Source: Paludisphaera borealis (lineage in GTDB: Bacteria; Planctomycetota; Planctomycetia; Isosphaerales; Isosphaeraceae). Taken from it: 64,000 nucleotides of DNA. Below, piece after piece: positions 34,655 to 43,279 of this stretch. The translations under genes were made by a program, and so were the position numbers. The notes beneath the pieces are model-generated. The model saw nothing but the letters and a program-made list of their open reading frames with translations, searched no databases and was not told the DNA's origin. How positions within the stretch are numbered: the first letter of the stretch is position 1; each line of letters opens with the position of its first letter. The stretch covers positions 5,270,001-5,334,000 of the forward strand of contig NZ_CP019082.1 in NCBI RefSeq assembly GCF_001956985.1. The letters run 5' to 3'.

Positions 34655-35539
34655 TCAGCGTCGCAGTCGCTGGGAGAGGTCGCGGGCGTCGGCGTAGTCG
34701 GGGGCGAGTTGGAGCGCCTGTTCGGCCGACTTGAGGGCGTCGCCGGGCTGGCTGGCGGCTTCGAGGGCCAGGGCGAGGTTGAAGTGGACGTCGGGGCGGT
34801 TGGGGAGGCGGACGGCGGCGGCGCGGAGGTCGACGATGGCCGGCGTGATGTGCCGCAACGCCAGGTGCGCGCGGCCTCGTAAGAGCAGGGCCTCGGCATC
34901 GCCCGGCGCCAGCTCGATCGTCTGGTCGAGTCGAGCCAGGGCCTGGTCGGCCTCGTTCCGCGCGATCTGGAGCGCGGCGATCCGACGGCTCGCCTCGCCG
35001 AGCAGCGGGTCGTTCTCCAGCGAGCGGAAGTAGGCGGCCTGCGCCTCGCCGGTCCTCCCCAGCGATTCGAACACCGCGCCCAGCGCCAGGTGGGCCGTCG
35101 CCTCGTGCGGCTCGATCTCGATGGCCGTCTCGAATCGCTTGAGCGCGCTCTGAGGGTTGCCGCGCAAGACCTCGACGCGCCCCATGCCGATCAGCGCGCC
35201 GACGTAGTCGGGATCGAGTTGCAACGCCCGGCTGTAGCAGGCCTCGGCCTCGTCGACGCGGTTTTGCTGTTCGAACACCCGGCCGAGCCGCTGGTGACCT
35301 TCGGGCGAACGAGGCGAGATCGCCACCAGCCGAGTCAATTCGACCTTCGCCAGCTCGAGGTCGCCGCGATCGACGGCCTCCTGCGCGCGCTCGCTGAAGG
35401 CCTGCGCCTGGGCGGCCTGCTCAGGAGTGGGGACGTCCTTCAAGCTCGGCCGGCGCGTGTTGGTCCAACCGCACCCGGAGATCACCGGCAGCAGACCCAG
35501 CAAGCCACTTAATAAGACGATCAACGCCCCGCGCCGCAT
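34655..35539 (-). CDS. TPR-repeat lipoprotein
   Basis: Signal peptide with lipobox (LIVLLSGLLGLLPVISGCGW) predicts a lipidated exported protein. From ~45 onward about seven tetratricopeptide repeats follow (AYFRSLENDPLLGEASRR; AEACYSRALQLDPDYVGALIGMGR; FETAIEIEPHEATAHLALGA). TPR lipoproteins act as scaffolds in envelope complexes; no partner is evident. ATG 35539 has AGGGGACG upstream; upstream in-frame sequence lacks a signal peptide. It is last in a minus-strand block with the kinase at 35750-36547. Confidence 0.9.
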   Translation of the reverse strand: MRRGALIVLLSGLLGLLPVISGCGWTNTRRPSLKDVPTPEQAAQAQAFSERAQEAVDRGDLELAKVELTRLVAISPRSPEGHQRLGRVFEQQNRVDEAEACYSRALQLDPDYVGALIGMGRVEVLRGNPQSALKRFETAIEIEPHEATAHLALGAVFESLGRTGEAQAAYFRSLENDPLLGEASRRIAALQIARNEADQALARLDQTIELAPGDAEALLLRGRAHLALRHITPAIVDLRAAAVRLPNRPDVHFNLALALEAASQPGDALKSAEQALQLAPDYADARDLSQRLRR

Positions 35540-35749
35540 GGCGATTCGTCCCCTCCCTGGGGTGGGTTGATCGATCCGGCCTGACACCCGCCGCGTCGCC
35601 TCGATATGCGCGGCGCGGAGTCCCACGCGAACTCGGAAGCTACGGTCTATCCAACCCCTGGTCAATGGGGATCGGTCGTTGCCCCGGGCATTCTGAAGGG
35701 CGGGGCCGTCGCCGGGCCAAGACGCGTCCGAGCGACGGAACGCCGGGTC

Positions 35750-36547
35750 TCATGCGGGCGAGAGTGCGTTCGTGGGTGCCGGCGGCTGTTTGGGGAAGAC
35801 GACGGTCATCGACGTGCCACGGTCGACCTCCGACTTGACGACGATCCGGCCGTGAAGCTGCGCGGTCAGCTCGCGGCAGATCGAGAGCCCCAATCCGTTG
35901 CCCTCGGTCTTGGAATGCTCGTCGCGGGGGAGCCGGAAGAACGGCTCGAAGATCCGCTCGTGCGACTCGGCGGGGACGCCCGGGCCGTCGTCGGCGACGG
36001 TCAGGCTCCATGAATCGCCGTCGGTCCGGGCCGAGACGGCGATGGTCCCGCCCGGCGGGGTGTACTTGATCGCGTTGGAGACGAGGTTGCCGAAAACCTG
36101 CTGGCAACGCGAGGCGTCGGTGACCACCTTGGCGTCGGGATGGACGGTGACGGCCTTCCATCCCTGGCCGCGACTGCGCGCGACCGGCCCGAACTGGCGA
36201 TCGAGTTCGCCCACGATCGCGCCGATCGAGAACGTCCCCAGGCTGGGCGTCCGCGCCCCCCGGACCACCTCCGCGTAATCGAGGTAGCTGCGCGTGAGGA
36301 GGAGCAGTTCGTCGCAAAGTCCCATCATCGTCGTGACGTGGCCCATTTGCTCGGGAGAGATCGCATCGGGGCCGTCGGCGATCAAGAGGTCGAAGCCGGT
36401 GCGCAACGAAGCCAGCGGCCGGCAAAGCTCGTGGCTCAGGCTGCACAACAGCGTGTGCAACTCCTTGCGGTCGAACCGCATGTCGAGCGGCGCGGCCGAG
36501 GACGTTGAAGCGTGCGAGGGGGGGGGCTGGTCGAGATGCGCATCCAT
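35750..36547 (-). CDS. Sensorless histidine kinase
   Basis: A 265-aa cytosolic kinase consisting almost only of HisKA and HATPase_c. The H-box is SLSHELCRPLASL (~His39); N box VFGNLVSNAIKYTPPGG; G1 VADDGPGVP; F IFEPFFRL; G2 EGNGLGLSICREL. No TM, PAS or HAMP domain, so input must come from a partner. It lies in the same-strand block with an ANTAR response regulator and a BON-like protein, which makes phosphotransfer to that regulator plausible. An ATG at residue 23 is an alternative start. Confidence 0.9.
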   Translation of the reverse strand: MDAHLDQPPPSHASTSSAAPLDMRFDRKELHTLLCSLSHELCRPLASLRTGFDLLIADGPDAISPEQMGHVTTMMGLCDELLLLTRSYLDYAEVVRGARTPSLGTFSIGAIVGELDRQFGPVARSRGQGWKAVTVHPDAKVVTDASRCQQVFGNLVSNAIKYTPPGGTIAVSARTDGDSWSLTVADDGPGVPAESHERIFEPFFRLPRDEHSKTEGNGLGLSICRELTAQLHGRIVVKSEVDRGTSMTVVFPKQPPAPTNALSPA

Positions 36548-36658
36548 GGCAGACTCGTCGTCAGGAAGAACCGAGCCGGGCGCTCGAGGAGGGGTACGAT
36601 CGCAGTCGAGGATTCACCTCGACGATCGCGGAGTTGGACTCCCCGGATCGTGCGCGAT

Positions 36659-36919
36659 TCAAAACACGACGATCTGGTTGGCCAGCAGCGGGTGTCCGTC
36701 GGTGAGGTCGAGGACGGCCTGATGAGCAAGCTGCTTCGCATGGTAGGTGCGCGAGCGTCCTTCCAGGACGATCTGATCGTCGGAATAGACGACGCGCAGG
36801 TCGCGAATGCGTCCGTTGGAGGCGCGGTTGACATGCCCTTCGATGTACTGGGCGAGCTCCTGGTGCGTTCTGCCGAACTCGAACCGTGAATGCTCCGCGC
36901 TCAGGATTTGCATCGGCAT
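36659..36919 (-). CDS. Small BON-like domain protein
   Basis: An 86-aa protein with the alpha-beta pattern of a BON domain (HQELAQYIEGHVNRASNGRIRDLRVV; IVLEGRSRTYHAKQLAHQAV), without signal peptide. ATG 36919 is chosen for AGGAGACGGGC directly upstream. It sits between the response regulator and the kinase, so it may be a small adaptor in that circuit; this is inference from position. Confidence 0.65.
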   Translation of the reverse strand: MPMQILSAEHSRFEFGRTHQELAQYIEGHVNRASNGRIRDLRVVYSDDQIVLEGRSRTYHAKQLAHQAVLDLTDGHPLLANQIVVF

Positions 36920-37203
36920 GCCCGTCTCCTCATTTGATGATGCCAGCGAGCCGAAGAAAGCAGAGGCGACCGCGCGAACCACGATCTTTTTCAGCGACTG
37001 ACGAGCAGATGGGAAGGGCGAGGCGAGCCGAGTCAAAGTCGAACGAAGGCCGGTCGTCCGTTCCCGAACCGAGGCGTATGCTCCGTCGTCCGATGAGAGA
37101 TGGTCAGCGAAGACTCAGACGAAAAGGATGCCGGGTTGGTAATCCTCCAAACCTCAAGCATCCTCGAAATCCCAGCCTAACGCGGACCACGCCCCGCGTC
37201 AAC

Positions 37204-37857
37204 TTATTCGCCCGACGGCGGCTCCATCGGCCTGCGGACCGGCCGGGACGCGGGGCCGACGGGCTGGCTCGGCGAATCCAACAGCTCGTCGGTCTGGATG
37301 ATCGACTCGGCGAGCTTAGCCATCGGAATCCGCCGGTCCTGGCTCTGCCGTTGCAATAAACGGAACGCCTCGTTCTCACTCAACTCTTTGCGAGACATGA
37401 GGATGCCTTTGGCTCGCTCGATCAACTTGCGCTCGCGCAATGTGATCTTCAAGTGATCGACGTTTTCTTGCAGAACCTGGATCTCGCGGGCCCGGGCGAT
37501 TGCGATCTCGACGGCCGCTTGCAGGCTCGGGGTGGTCATCGGCTTGAGCAGGTACGAGATCACGCCGTCCTCGACGGCCTGGTCGATCAGGTTGGGATGT
37601 CCATGCGCCGTCATGATGATCACCGGCGTGCCGGGGTCGTCGGCGATCTGCCGCGCGGCCGCCAGGCCGTCGAGGACGGGCATCTCAATATCCAGGAACA
37701 CGGCGTCGGGCAGCGCGCGGCGGCAGATCTCGACGGCGCGCTGGCCGTCGTTGACCACCGCGATCACGTCGTACCCCAACGACTCCAGTTGATTCTGCAA
37801 ACCCGTGGCGACCGCTTTCTCGTCGTCCGCGATCACGAATCGGTAAGGCCTAGTCAT
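37204..37857 (-). CDS. Response regulator with ANTAR RNA-binding output domain
   Basis: A receiver domain (residues 5-120) with FVIADDEKAV, phosphoacceptor Asp in VFLDIEMPVLDG, the switch Thr in IIMTAHG and Lys in YLLKPMTT. A linking helix is followed by ANTAR (~140-195: LRERKLIERAKGILMSRKELS; EAFRLLQRQSQDRRIPMAKL). ANTAR regulators bind tandem hairpins in nascent RNA and prevent termination. The C-terminal ~25 residues are Pro-rich. It is upstream of the BON-like protein and the sensorless kinase on the same strand. Confidence 0.95.
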   Translation of the reverse strand: MTRPYRFVIADDEKAVATGLQNQLESLGYDVIAVVNDGQRAVEICRRALPDAVFLDIEMPVLDGLAAARQIADDPGTPVIIMTAHGHPNLIDQAVEDGVISYLLKPMTTPSLQAAVEIAIARAREIQVLQENVDHLKITLRERKLIERAKGILMSRKELSENEAFRLLQRQSQDRRIPMAKLAESIIQTDELLDSPSQPVGPASRPVRRPMEPPSGE

Positions 37858-38115
37858 CGCCGTTCCTTCCTTCCCTCGGTCATCGAACGGAAAGTTCTCA
37901 GGGCAAGCGTCTCTAGCGAGTCACTTCAAATCTCGGGCCGTGCGCGAAAATCTTGGACGCTCTTTTTCACAACGGTTAGCGCCGGGTTGAGCGCGCGACC
38001 CGCGATCGACGCGACGTTGACTTTGGAATCCGGCTTTCCCACAATATTTCCCACGCATGGAGCGTCCGCCGAGGAGTGGATCGAGGGTGTTGGGACGACG
38101 TGGAGTTGGGACGAC

Positions 38116-38601
38116 GTGACGCGACATCGTGTGACACTGCTTGGATTCGCGGATCTCGTCGTTGGCGACGAGTGGGAAAGCGCCCGGCGAACCGTCACGG
38201 AAACCGACGTGGTCCTCTTCGCCGGGCTCTCGGGCGACTTCAACCCGTTGCACGTCGATCACGACTGGTCGAAGAACGGTCCGTTCGGCAAACCCGTCGC
38301 CCACGGCCTGCTTGGACTCGCCCTCGCGGCCGGGTTGGCCAGCAACGCCCCGCGCGTGGACACAATCGCGTTTTTGGCGATTCTCGAATGGAAATTCTTG
38401 TTGCCGATCGCGTTCGGCGACACGCTCCGGGTGATCTCGACGATCGAGGCGATCCAGCCGCAGGCGCGGGGGCGTCGAGGCCTGGTGACCTGGCATCGAC
38501 GGTTGCTGAATCAAGACGATCAACTCGTTCAAGAAGGTCGAACTCAAACGCTCGTGAGGGCGCGGTCGGTCTCCGACGGTGATTCCACGCCGCAAGAGTG
38601 A
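38116..38601 (+). CDS. MaoC-like hotdog dehydratase
   Basis: (R)-specific enoyl-CoA hydratase-type hotdog protein: LVVGDEWESARRTVTETDVVLFAGLSGDFNPLH contains the D-x5-H catalytic pair (FAGLSGDFNPLHVD), then FGKPVAHGLLGLALAAGL and WKFLLPIAFGDTLRV. The GTG at 38116 or 38131 is the likely start; neither has a good ribosome-binding site, and the frame stays open far upstream without similarity. It is divergent from the response regulator; a shared ~260-nt AT-richer spacer may hold both promoters. Confidence 0.85.
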   Translation: MTRHRVTLLGFADLVVGDEWESARRTVTETDVVLFAGLSGDFNPLHVDHDWSKNGPFGKPVAHGLLGLALAAGLASNAPRVDTIAFLAILEWKFLLPIAFGDTLRVISTIEAIQPQARGRRGLVTWHRRLLNQDDQLVQEGRTQTLVRARSVSDGDSTPQE

Positions 38602-38759
38602 TCGGTCGAACGTCGCGCGGCGTTTCTTCCGTTCCTCGCGAAATTCACCCTATTCCGTCATACGTCTTCCTACCGTCGTAATCAAGCTTTCCGATCTCCT
38701 TGCGAGTCGGTTTTCCCGCGCCGGGGGTGGGCGGGTCGCGTTTTATCGACTGGCGGCCG

Positions 38760-40226
38760 TCAGCCGATGTAGCCGAGCCCGCGCAGCCGCTCGCGGACCA
38801 GCTCGTCGTCGTCGGGGGCGTCGGCCGCGTCGGTCGGCGGCTGGGAGCCGCGTCCCGCCACGAGCGACTTCCCATGCGCGTCGGGCAGGGGGGCGTAGCC
38901 GCCGAGTTCGAGGAGCGTCGGGGCGATATCCAGCAGGTGGGCGTCGTGGATCTCGCCGATGGGGGCGAGTTGCGGACTCGCCAGGACGAACGCGCCGTGC
39001 TGGGCGTGGTTGCAGTCGTCCGGGCCGGCGTCGTTCTCGCGGGCGTGGATCGTCGGATAGCCCACGCCACCGATCGACCGCCACGACAGGCCGCCGAAGT
39101 GGACGATCAAATCGGGCGCGACGTTGCGGACGTCGCGGTAGACTTCCTCGGGCTTGAAGACGAGCGTCCCCAGCGGCTTGCCCTCGGCGTCGGTGGTCGC
39201 CTCGAACCGGGCTTTGACTTCGTCGCGGAACCGCTCGTAGTCGGCCGGCTCGATGGTCCCCTCGGGCTCGCGCCCCTTGACGTTCAGGAAGACGCGGGCG
39301 TGGTAGCCTCCCTCACTCCAGACCTTCGTCTTGCTCCAGTCGACGTCGAGCTTCGCCATCGGCGTGACTTGCTCGGGGTACGAATGAAGCGCGAGCAGAC
39401 CTTCGCGGACCAGCCATTCGTTGACGCGGAAGCCGCCGTCCAGCCGCTTCGCGCCGTGGTCGGAGACGACCAGGACGACCGTGTCCTCGGAGAGCAAGTC
39501 GAGGACGCTCGCGAGCTGCTCGTCGAGGTGCAGGTAGTAGTCGCGGACGACGTCGGCGAACGGGCTGTTGGGCTCGTGGAGGACGTGCTCGGGGTCGTGA
39601 TGCCGCCAGAAGGCGTGTTGGATGCGGTCGAGGCCGATCTCGACGAACTGGAAGTAGTCCCACGGCTCGTTTTCGAGGAAGTGCCGCGCAACGGTGAACT
39701 GCTTGCGGCTCATGTCGAGGAGGTCGTCGCGGATGCGGGCCTTGTCGGTGTTCCGAAAATCCTTGACGTCGACCGGATAGCGGCCGACCAGCCGTTCGAT
39801 GGTCGCGGCGACTTCAGGCGGATAGGTGTAGTTCCCCTCGCTCGTGTCGGGCGTGAGGAGGCAGCCGACCGAGATGCCGTTCACCTCGCGCGCGGGGTAG
39901 CCGGGGGGGACGCTGATGAGGATCGACTTGCCCCCCTCGCGCGCCACCTGGTCCCAGACGGCTGGCGCGGTGATCGATCGCGAGTCGACGATCTCGAGAT
40001 TCTTGTACGAGTGGTCGACGCGGTTGCGGAACCCGTAGACGCCCAGCGAGCCGGGGTCCTGGCCGGTCGCCATGCACATCCAGGCGGGGACGGTGATGGG
40101 GGGGACGACGCTCTTCAGCCGGCCGTGGCAGCCGATCTCCATGAGGCTCCGAATCGTGGACAGGCGGTCGTCCCCCAGGAGCAGTTCCGGCGTGGCGCCG
40201 TCGAGGCCGATCACGAGGATTTTCAT
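38760..40226 (-). CDS. Alkaline-phosphatase superfamily phosphodiesterase/nucleotide pyrophosphatase (second of pair)
   Basis: A 488-aa cytosolic-looking enzyme of the type I phosphodiesterase/nucleotide pyrophosphatase family: MKILVIGLDGATPELLLGDD carries a metal Asp, ITVPAWMCMATGQDPG the nucleophile Thr/Ser region, FVEIGLDRIQHAFWRHHDPEH, VVSDHGAKRLDGGF and HGAFVLASP the remaining metal ligands. Such families include predicted AP-superfamily phosphomutases. Its ATG overlaps the stop of the upstream homologue by four nucleotides (ATGA), so the two are translationally coupled and perhaps form one complex. Confidence 0.9.
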   Translation of the reverse strand: MKILVIGLDGATPELLLGDDRLSTIRSLMEIGCHGRLKSVVPPITVPAWMCMATGQDPGSLGVYGFRNRVDHSYKNLEIVDSRSITAPAVWDQVAREGGKSILISVPPGYPAREVNGISVGCLLTPDTSEGNYTYPPEVAATIERLVGRYPVDVKDFRNTDKARIRDDLLDMSRKQFTVARHFLENEPWDYFQFVEIGLDRIQHAFWRHHDPEHVLHEPNSPFADVVRDYYLHLDEQLASVLDLLSEDTVVLVVSDHGAKRLDGGFRVNEWLVREGLLALHSYPEQVTPMAKLDVDWSKTKVWSEGGYHARVFLNVKGREPEGTIEPADYERFRDEVKARFEATTDAEGKPLGTLVFKPEEVYRDVRNVAPDLIVHFGGLSWRSIGGVGYPTIHARENDAGPDDCNHAQHGAFVLASPQLAPIGEIHDAHLLDIAPTLLELGGYAPLPDAHGKSLVAGRGSQPPTDAADAPDDDELVRERLRGLGYIG

Positions 40227-42130
40227 GTTCCGAGCGAACTCCCTTCCATGAGCGGGCCCCGGGCGACTCCCAGAGCGTCCAGAATCGTCGGAGCGAGATC
40301 GGCCAACCGGGCGGAATCGCGGCGGAACGGCCGGTTCATGAACAGGACCCCGGGCGCGAGCGCGGGGTCGATGCAATGGTCGCCGGACCATTTCTTGGTG
40401 TTGTCCTCGTGGAGCGAGCCGGCCGCGACGCCCCCCATCGACGACGACCACGACACCCGATGCCCCGCCGCGTAGTTGACGATCACATCGGGCGCCTCGG
40501 CGACGAACGGTCCCGAATACACCTGCTCACGGGGCAGGGCGGAACGCACCGCGACCCGGCCGCGATCGTCGTCGCGGACGCCCGTCAGCTTTTCGGCGAT
40601 CGTCCGCTTGAGCGCGTCGGCGTCGTCGGGACGCACGATCCCTTTTCCTTCGCGGCCCTGGAGGTTCAGGTACAGCCCGCTCAGGCCCATCGCGTAGGCC
40701 TGCGTCCGGCTCCAGTCGATCCCCCGCAAGAAGTCGCCGGCCTCGTGACCGGGCGCGAGGCCCGGCTGAAGCGCCAGGAGCCCCTGTTCGAGGAGCCACG
40801 AGTTGAGGTGGAACTGGCGCTGAAAGCTGCTGAAGCCGTGATCGCTGAGGACGATCAGCAGCGTGCGGTCGTCGCAATGGTCGAGCACCTGGCCGACGAC
40901 CTCGTCGCCGCGTCGGTAATGGTCTTGGATCCCGCGTTCGAGGCCCGGAACCGGCGGCCGGCCGCGATTGGCCGGGTGCTCGGGCTCGCGGAAACGCCAG
41001 AGCATGTGTTGAACCCGATCGGGCGTGTCGAACAGGCAGTAGAAGAGGCCCGAGTCGAACCGCGCCAGCTCGTGTTCCATCATCGCCCGGCGCTCGCGCC
41101 AGGCGTCCTCGCACTGGGCCAGGAACGCCTCTTCCGAGATCCGCTCGTTGATCAGGCCGTTGTGATCCTCGACCATCCCGGTCGTGTAGAACTTGCCGAT
41201 TTCGCCGGCGAGCTGGCGGGCGTACTCGGGGGGCGAGCTGATCGGGAACAGCGGGGCGGCGGGGTCGAAGTTGACCGGCGAGGCGTAGAGGATGATCGTG
41301 GGCTGAAACTGGATCAAATGGAACCGGACGATCCCATGGACCGACTGGAGCGGACCGACCTTGAACTTGACCTTGAGCCAGCCGCTCCACTGGCCTTCGC
41401 GGACCTGGATTTCGCGCGGTTCGCCGTTCGACCGGATCGTCAGGCCGTCCGGTTCGGGACCACGGACGAGCTGGATTTCGAGATGGCAGTCGGCGCGGGA
41501 GCGGGGATTGCGCGGGCCGATCAAGTGGGTGGCGACCGGGCCTCGGCCGTCGTCGACGATCGCGACGACGTTCTCGCTCTCGCGGGGGGCGGCGGCGGGG
41601 TCGGTCGTGTAATAGGTCGAGGTGCCGAAGCCGCCGCGGAGGTCGGGGACGCCCATGCCGGCGAGCAGGGTTCCGCGAAGCCGGTCGGGCGGGTACGTGC
41701 AGGGACATCGGAGGATCGTCGAGGGGATTCCGGCCGCCGAGAGCAAATCCCAGACGGTCGTCCCCCGGCGCTGGTTGACGGCCTTGGGGGGGAGCAGGGC
41801 GTTCTTCTGCTCGTAATGGTTCAGGCCGCTGTCGAGGGTGTAGCGGGCCGGGTCGCGGCGGAGGAAGTCGAAGACGCCGTGGCCGCCGGGATTGACGCCG
41901 GTGGCGAACGTCGACCAGGCCACGGGGGTCTGCGCGGGGCTCGTGGTGGCGATCCGCGCGACGCCCTCGCCGGAGGCGCTGCCGAGCCTCGCCAGGTTGG
42001 GCAGTTCGCCCGCCGCCAGCATCGCCTCGACGATGCTCGGTTCGAGGCCGTCGAGACCGATGACGACGACCTTACGGAGATTATGGTTTTTCAACAGATT
42101 CGGCCCGGCCGTGCGTCCGTGGTAAGTCAT
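40223..42130 (-). CDS. Alkaline-phosphatase superfamily phosphodiesterase/nucleotide pyrophosphatase (first of pair)
   Basis: A 635-aa homologue of the downstream protein with an inserted ~150-residue beta domain (about 200-340). VVVIGLDGLEPSIVEAM holds the first metal Asp; ATTSPAQTPVAWSTFATG the nucleophile loop; YCLFDTPDRVQHMLWRF and VLSDHGFSSFQRQFHLN further ligands. No signal peptide, so a cytoplasmic location is likely. The last bases overlap the start of the second gene (ATGA). Upstream lies repeat copy C. Substrate unknown. Confidence 0.9.
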   Translation of the reverse strand: MTYHGRTAGPNLLKNHNLRKVVVIGLDGLEPSIVEAMLAAGELPNLARLGSASGEGVARIATTSPAQTPVAWSTFATGVNPGGHGVFDFLRRDPARYTLDSGLNHYEQKNALLPPKAVNQRRGTTVWDLLSAAGIPSTILRCPCTYPPDRLRGTLLAGMGVPDLRGGFGTSTYYTTDPAAAPRESENVVAIVDDGRGPVATHLIGPRNPRSRADCHLEIQLVRGPEPDGLTIRSNGEPREIQVREGQWSGWLKVKFKVGPLQSVHGIVRFHLIQFQPTIILYASPVNFDPAAPLFPISSPPEYARQLAGEIGKFYTTGMVEDHNGLINERISEEAFLAQCEDAWRERRAMMEHELARFDSGLFYCLFDTPDRVQHMLWRFREPEHPANRGRPPVPGLERGIQDHYRRGDEVVGQVLDHCDDRTLLIVLSDHGFSSFQRQFHLNSWLLEQGLLALQPGLAPGHEAGDFLRGIDWSRTQAYAMGLSGLYLNLQGREGKGIVRPDDADALKRTIAEKLTGVRDDDRGRVAVRSALPREQVYSGPFVAEAPDVIVNYAAGHRVSWSSSMGGVAAGSLHEDNTKKWSGDHCIDPALAPGVLFMNRPFRRDSARLADLAPTILDALGVARGPLMEGSSLGT

Positions 42131-42293
42131 GCCCGGGCTGTTTTCGACGATCGCCGTTACATTTTCCCAGGCTTTCCAGGGTCAAGCGCCCTGAGCCTAC
42201 CAGCCGTCCCGTTGCTCGGCAAGCTCGGATGCGAGGGCCGGGCGTCTCATGCGGCGCAGCCAGGATCGCCGCCCCTCGGCGGTCGGCCGCCCG

Positions 42294-42372
42294 AAATACA
42301 AGCCCGAAGCGCCAGCGAGTGAATCTACGGTGGGCATACGCCGATTCACTCGCCGGCGCTTCGGGCGTGTAC
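42294..42372. repeat. Palindromic dispersed element, copy C
   Basis: Left arm AAATACAAGCCCGAAGCGCC plus AGCGAGTGAATC (42294-42325) and right arm GATTCACTCGCCGGCGC... to GTGTAC (42343-42372) pair along ~30 nt with few mismatches and a 17-nt centre. Same arms as copies A and B. It lies in the 296-nt spacer between the phosphodiesterase pair and lemA. Confidence 0.8.
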
Positions 42373-42426
42373 CATCCTCCCGCCGTCGACGGCGCGCGAA
42401 AGGCGACGGTTTCAGGCGATTCCGTG

Positions 42427-43029
42427 TTAGAACGACACGCCGGGGACGGCGCGTTCCTTGTCGCTTTCCAGCTCGAAGAGTTGCGAGGGGGCGAAGCCCA
42501 TCGCGTTGGCGACGAGGTTGGTGGGGAAGACCTCGCGGGCGGTGTTGTATTGCATGACGGCGTTGTTGAAGACCTGGCGGGTCGCGGCGATCTGGTTCTC
42601 GGTTCCGCTCAGCTCTTGCTGGAGCGCCAGCATGTTCTGGTTGGCCTTGAGGTCTGGGTAGGCTTCGGCGACAGCGAACAGGCGGCCGAGCACGCCGTTG
42701 AGCTGGGTTTCGGCGGCGGCCAGCCCGGCCATCGACGACGGGTCGCCGGGGTTGGCGGCGGCGGTCCGGCTGGCGGCGAGGGCCGAGTTCCGCGCCTGCA
42801 CGACCGCTTCGAGCGTCTGTCGCTCGTGGGTCAGGTAGCCCTTGGCGGTCTCGATCAGATTCGGGATCAGGTCGTACCGCCGCTTGAGCTGGACGTCGAT
42901 CTGGCTGAAAGCCGTCTTGTAGCGGTTGCGGAGCGAGACCAGGCTGTTGTACGCGCCGGCGACCCAGCCCAGGGCCAGCACGACGACGACGGCCACGACG
43001 ATCAGAATGCCCGTGATTCCCGAAAACAT
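42427..43029 (-). CDS. lemA: LemA family protein
   Basis: A 200-aa LemA homologue: an N-terminal TM helix (ILIVVAVVVVLALGWVAGAYN), then YNSLVSLRNRYKTAFSQIDVQLKRRYDLIPNLIETAKGY-type sequence, AVVQARNSALAA, YPDLKANQNMLALQQELSGTEN and FNNAVMQYNTAREVFPTNLVA. It forms a membrane-anchored long-helix bundle of unknown biochemical role, often near M48 proteases or TPM domains; here the M48 gene is 12 kb away. ATG 43029 has AAGGAA upstream. Confidence 0.96.
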   Translation of the reverse strand: MFSGITGILIVVAVVVVLALGWVAGAYNSLVSLRNRYKTAFSQIDVQLKRRYDLIPNLIETAKGYLTHERQTLEAVVQARNSALAASRTAAANPGDPSSMAGLAAAETQLNGVLGRLFAVAEAYPDLKANQNMLALQQELSGTENQIAATRQVFNNAVMQYNTAREVFPTNLVANAMGFAPSQLFELESDKERAVPGVSF

Positions 43030-43279
43030 GGATGCAGTTCCTTGTTCGTGGTGGATTCGCGACCGCGACGTCCTCCGATCTTGCGACCCGGCCAACCCGC
43101 GTTCAAGTCGGAAGTCCGCTCAATTGCGCGAATTGTGGGGGAGCCGGCCGAGTTTGCGGCGCGATTTCGGGTCGTCGTCAGGCTCGCGTTCCCAGGAACC
43201 CGGCTCTTGATTAGAATCCCCCGCTCCGAGGTCAGGACGACCTTCGGCAACGTCGTCAGTAGGAAGGGAATCCGAACGA

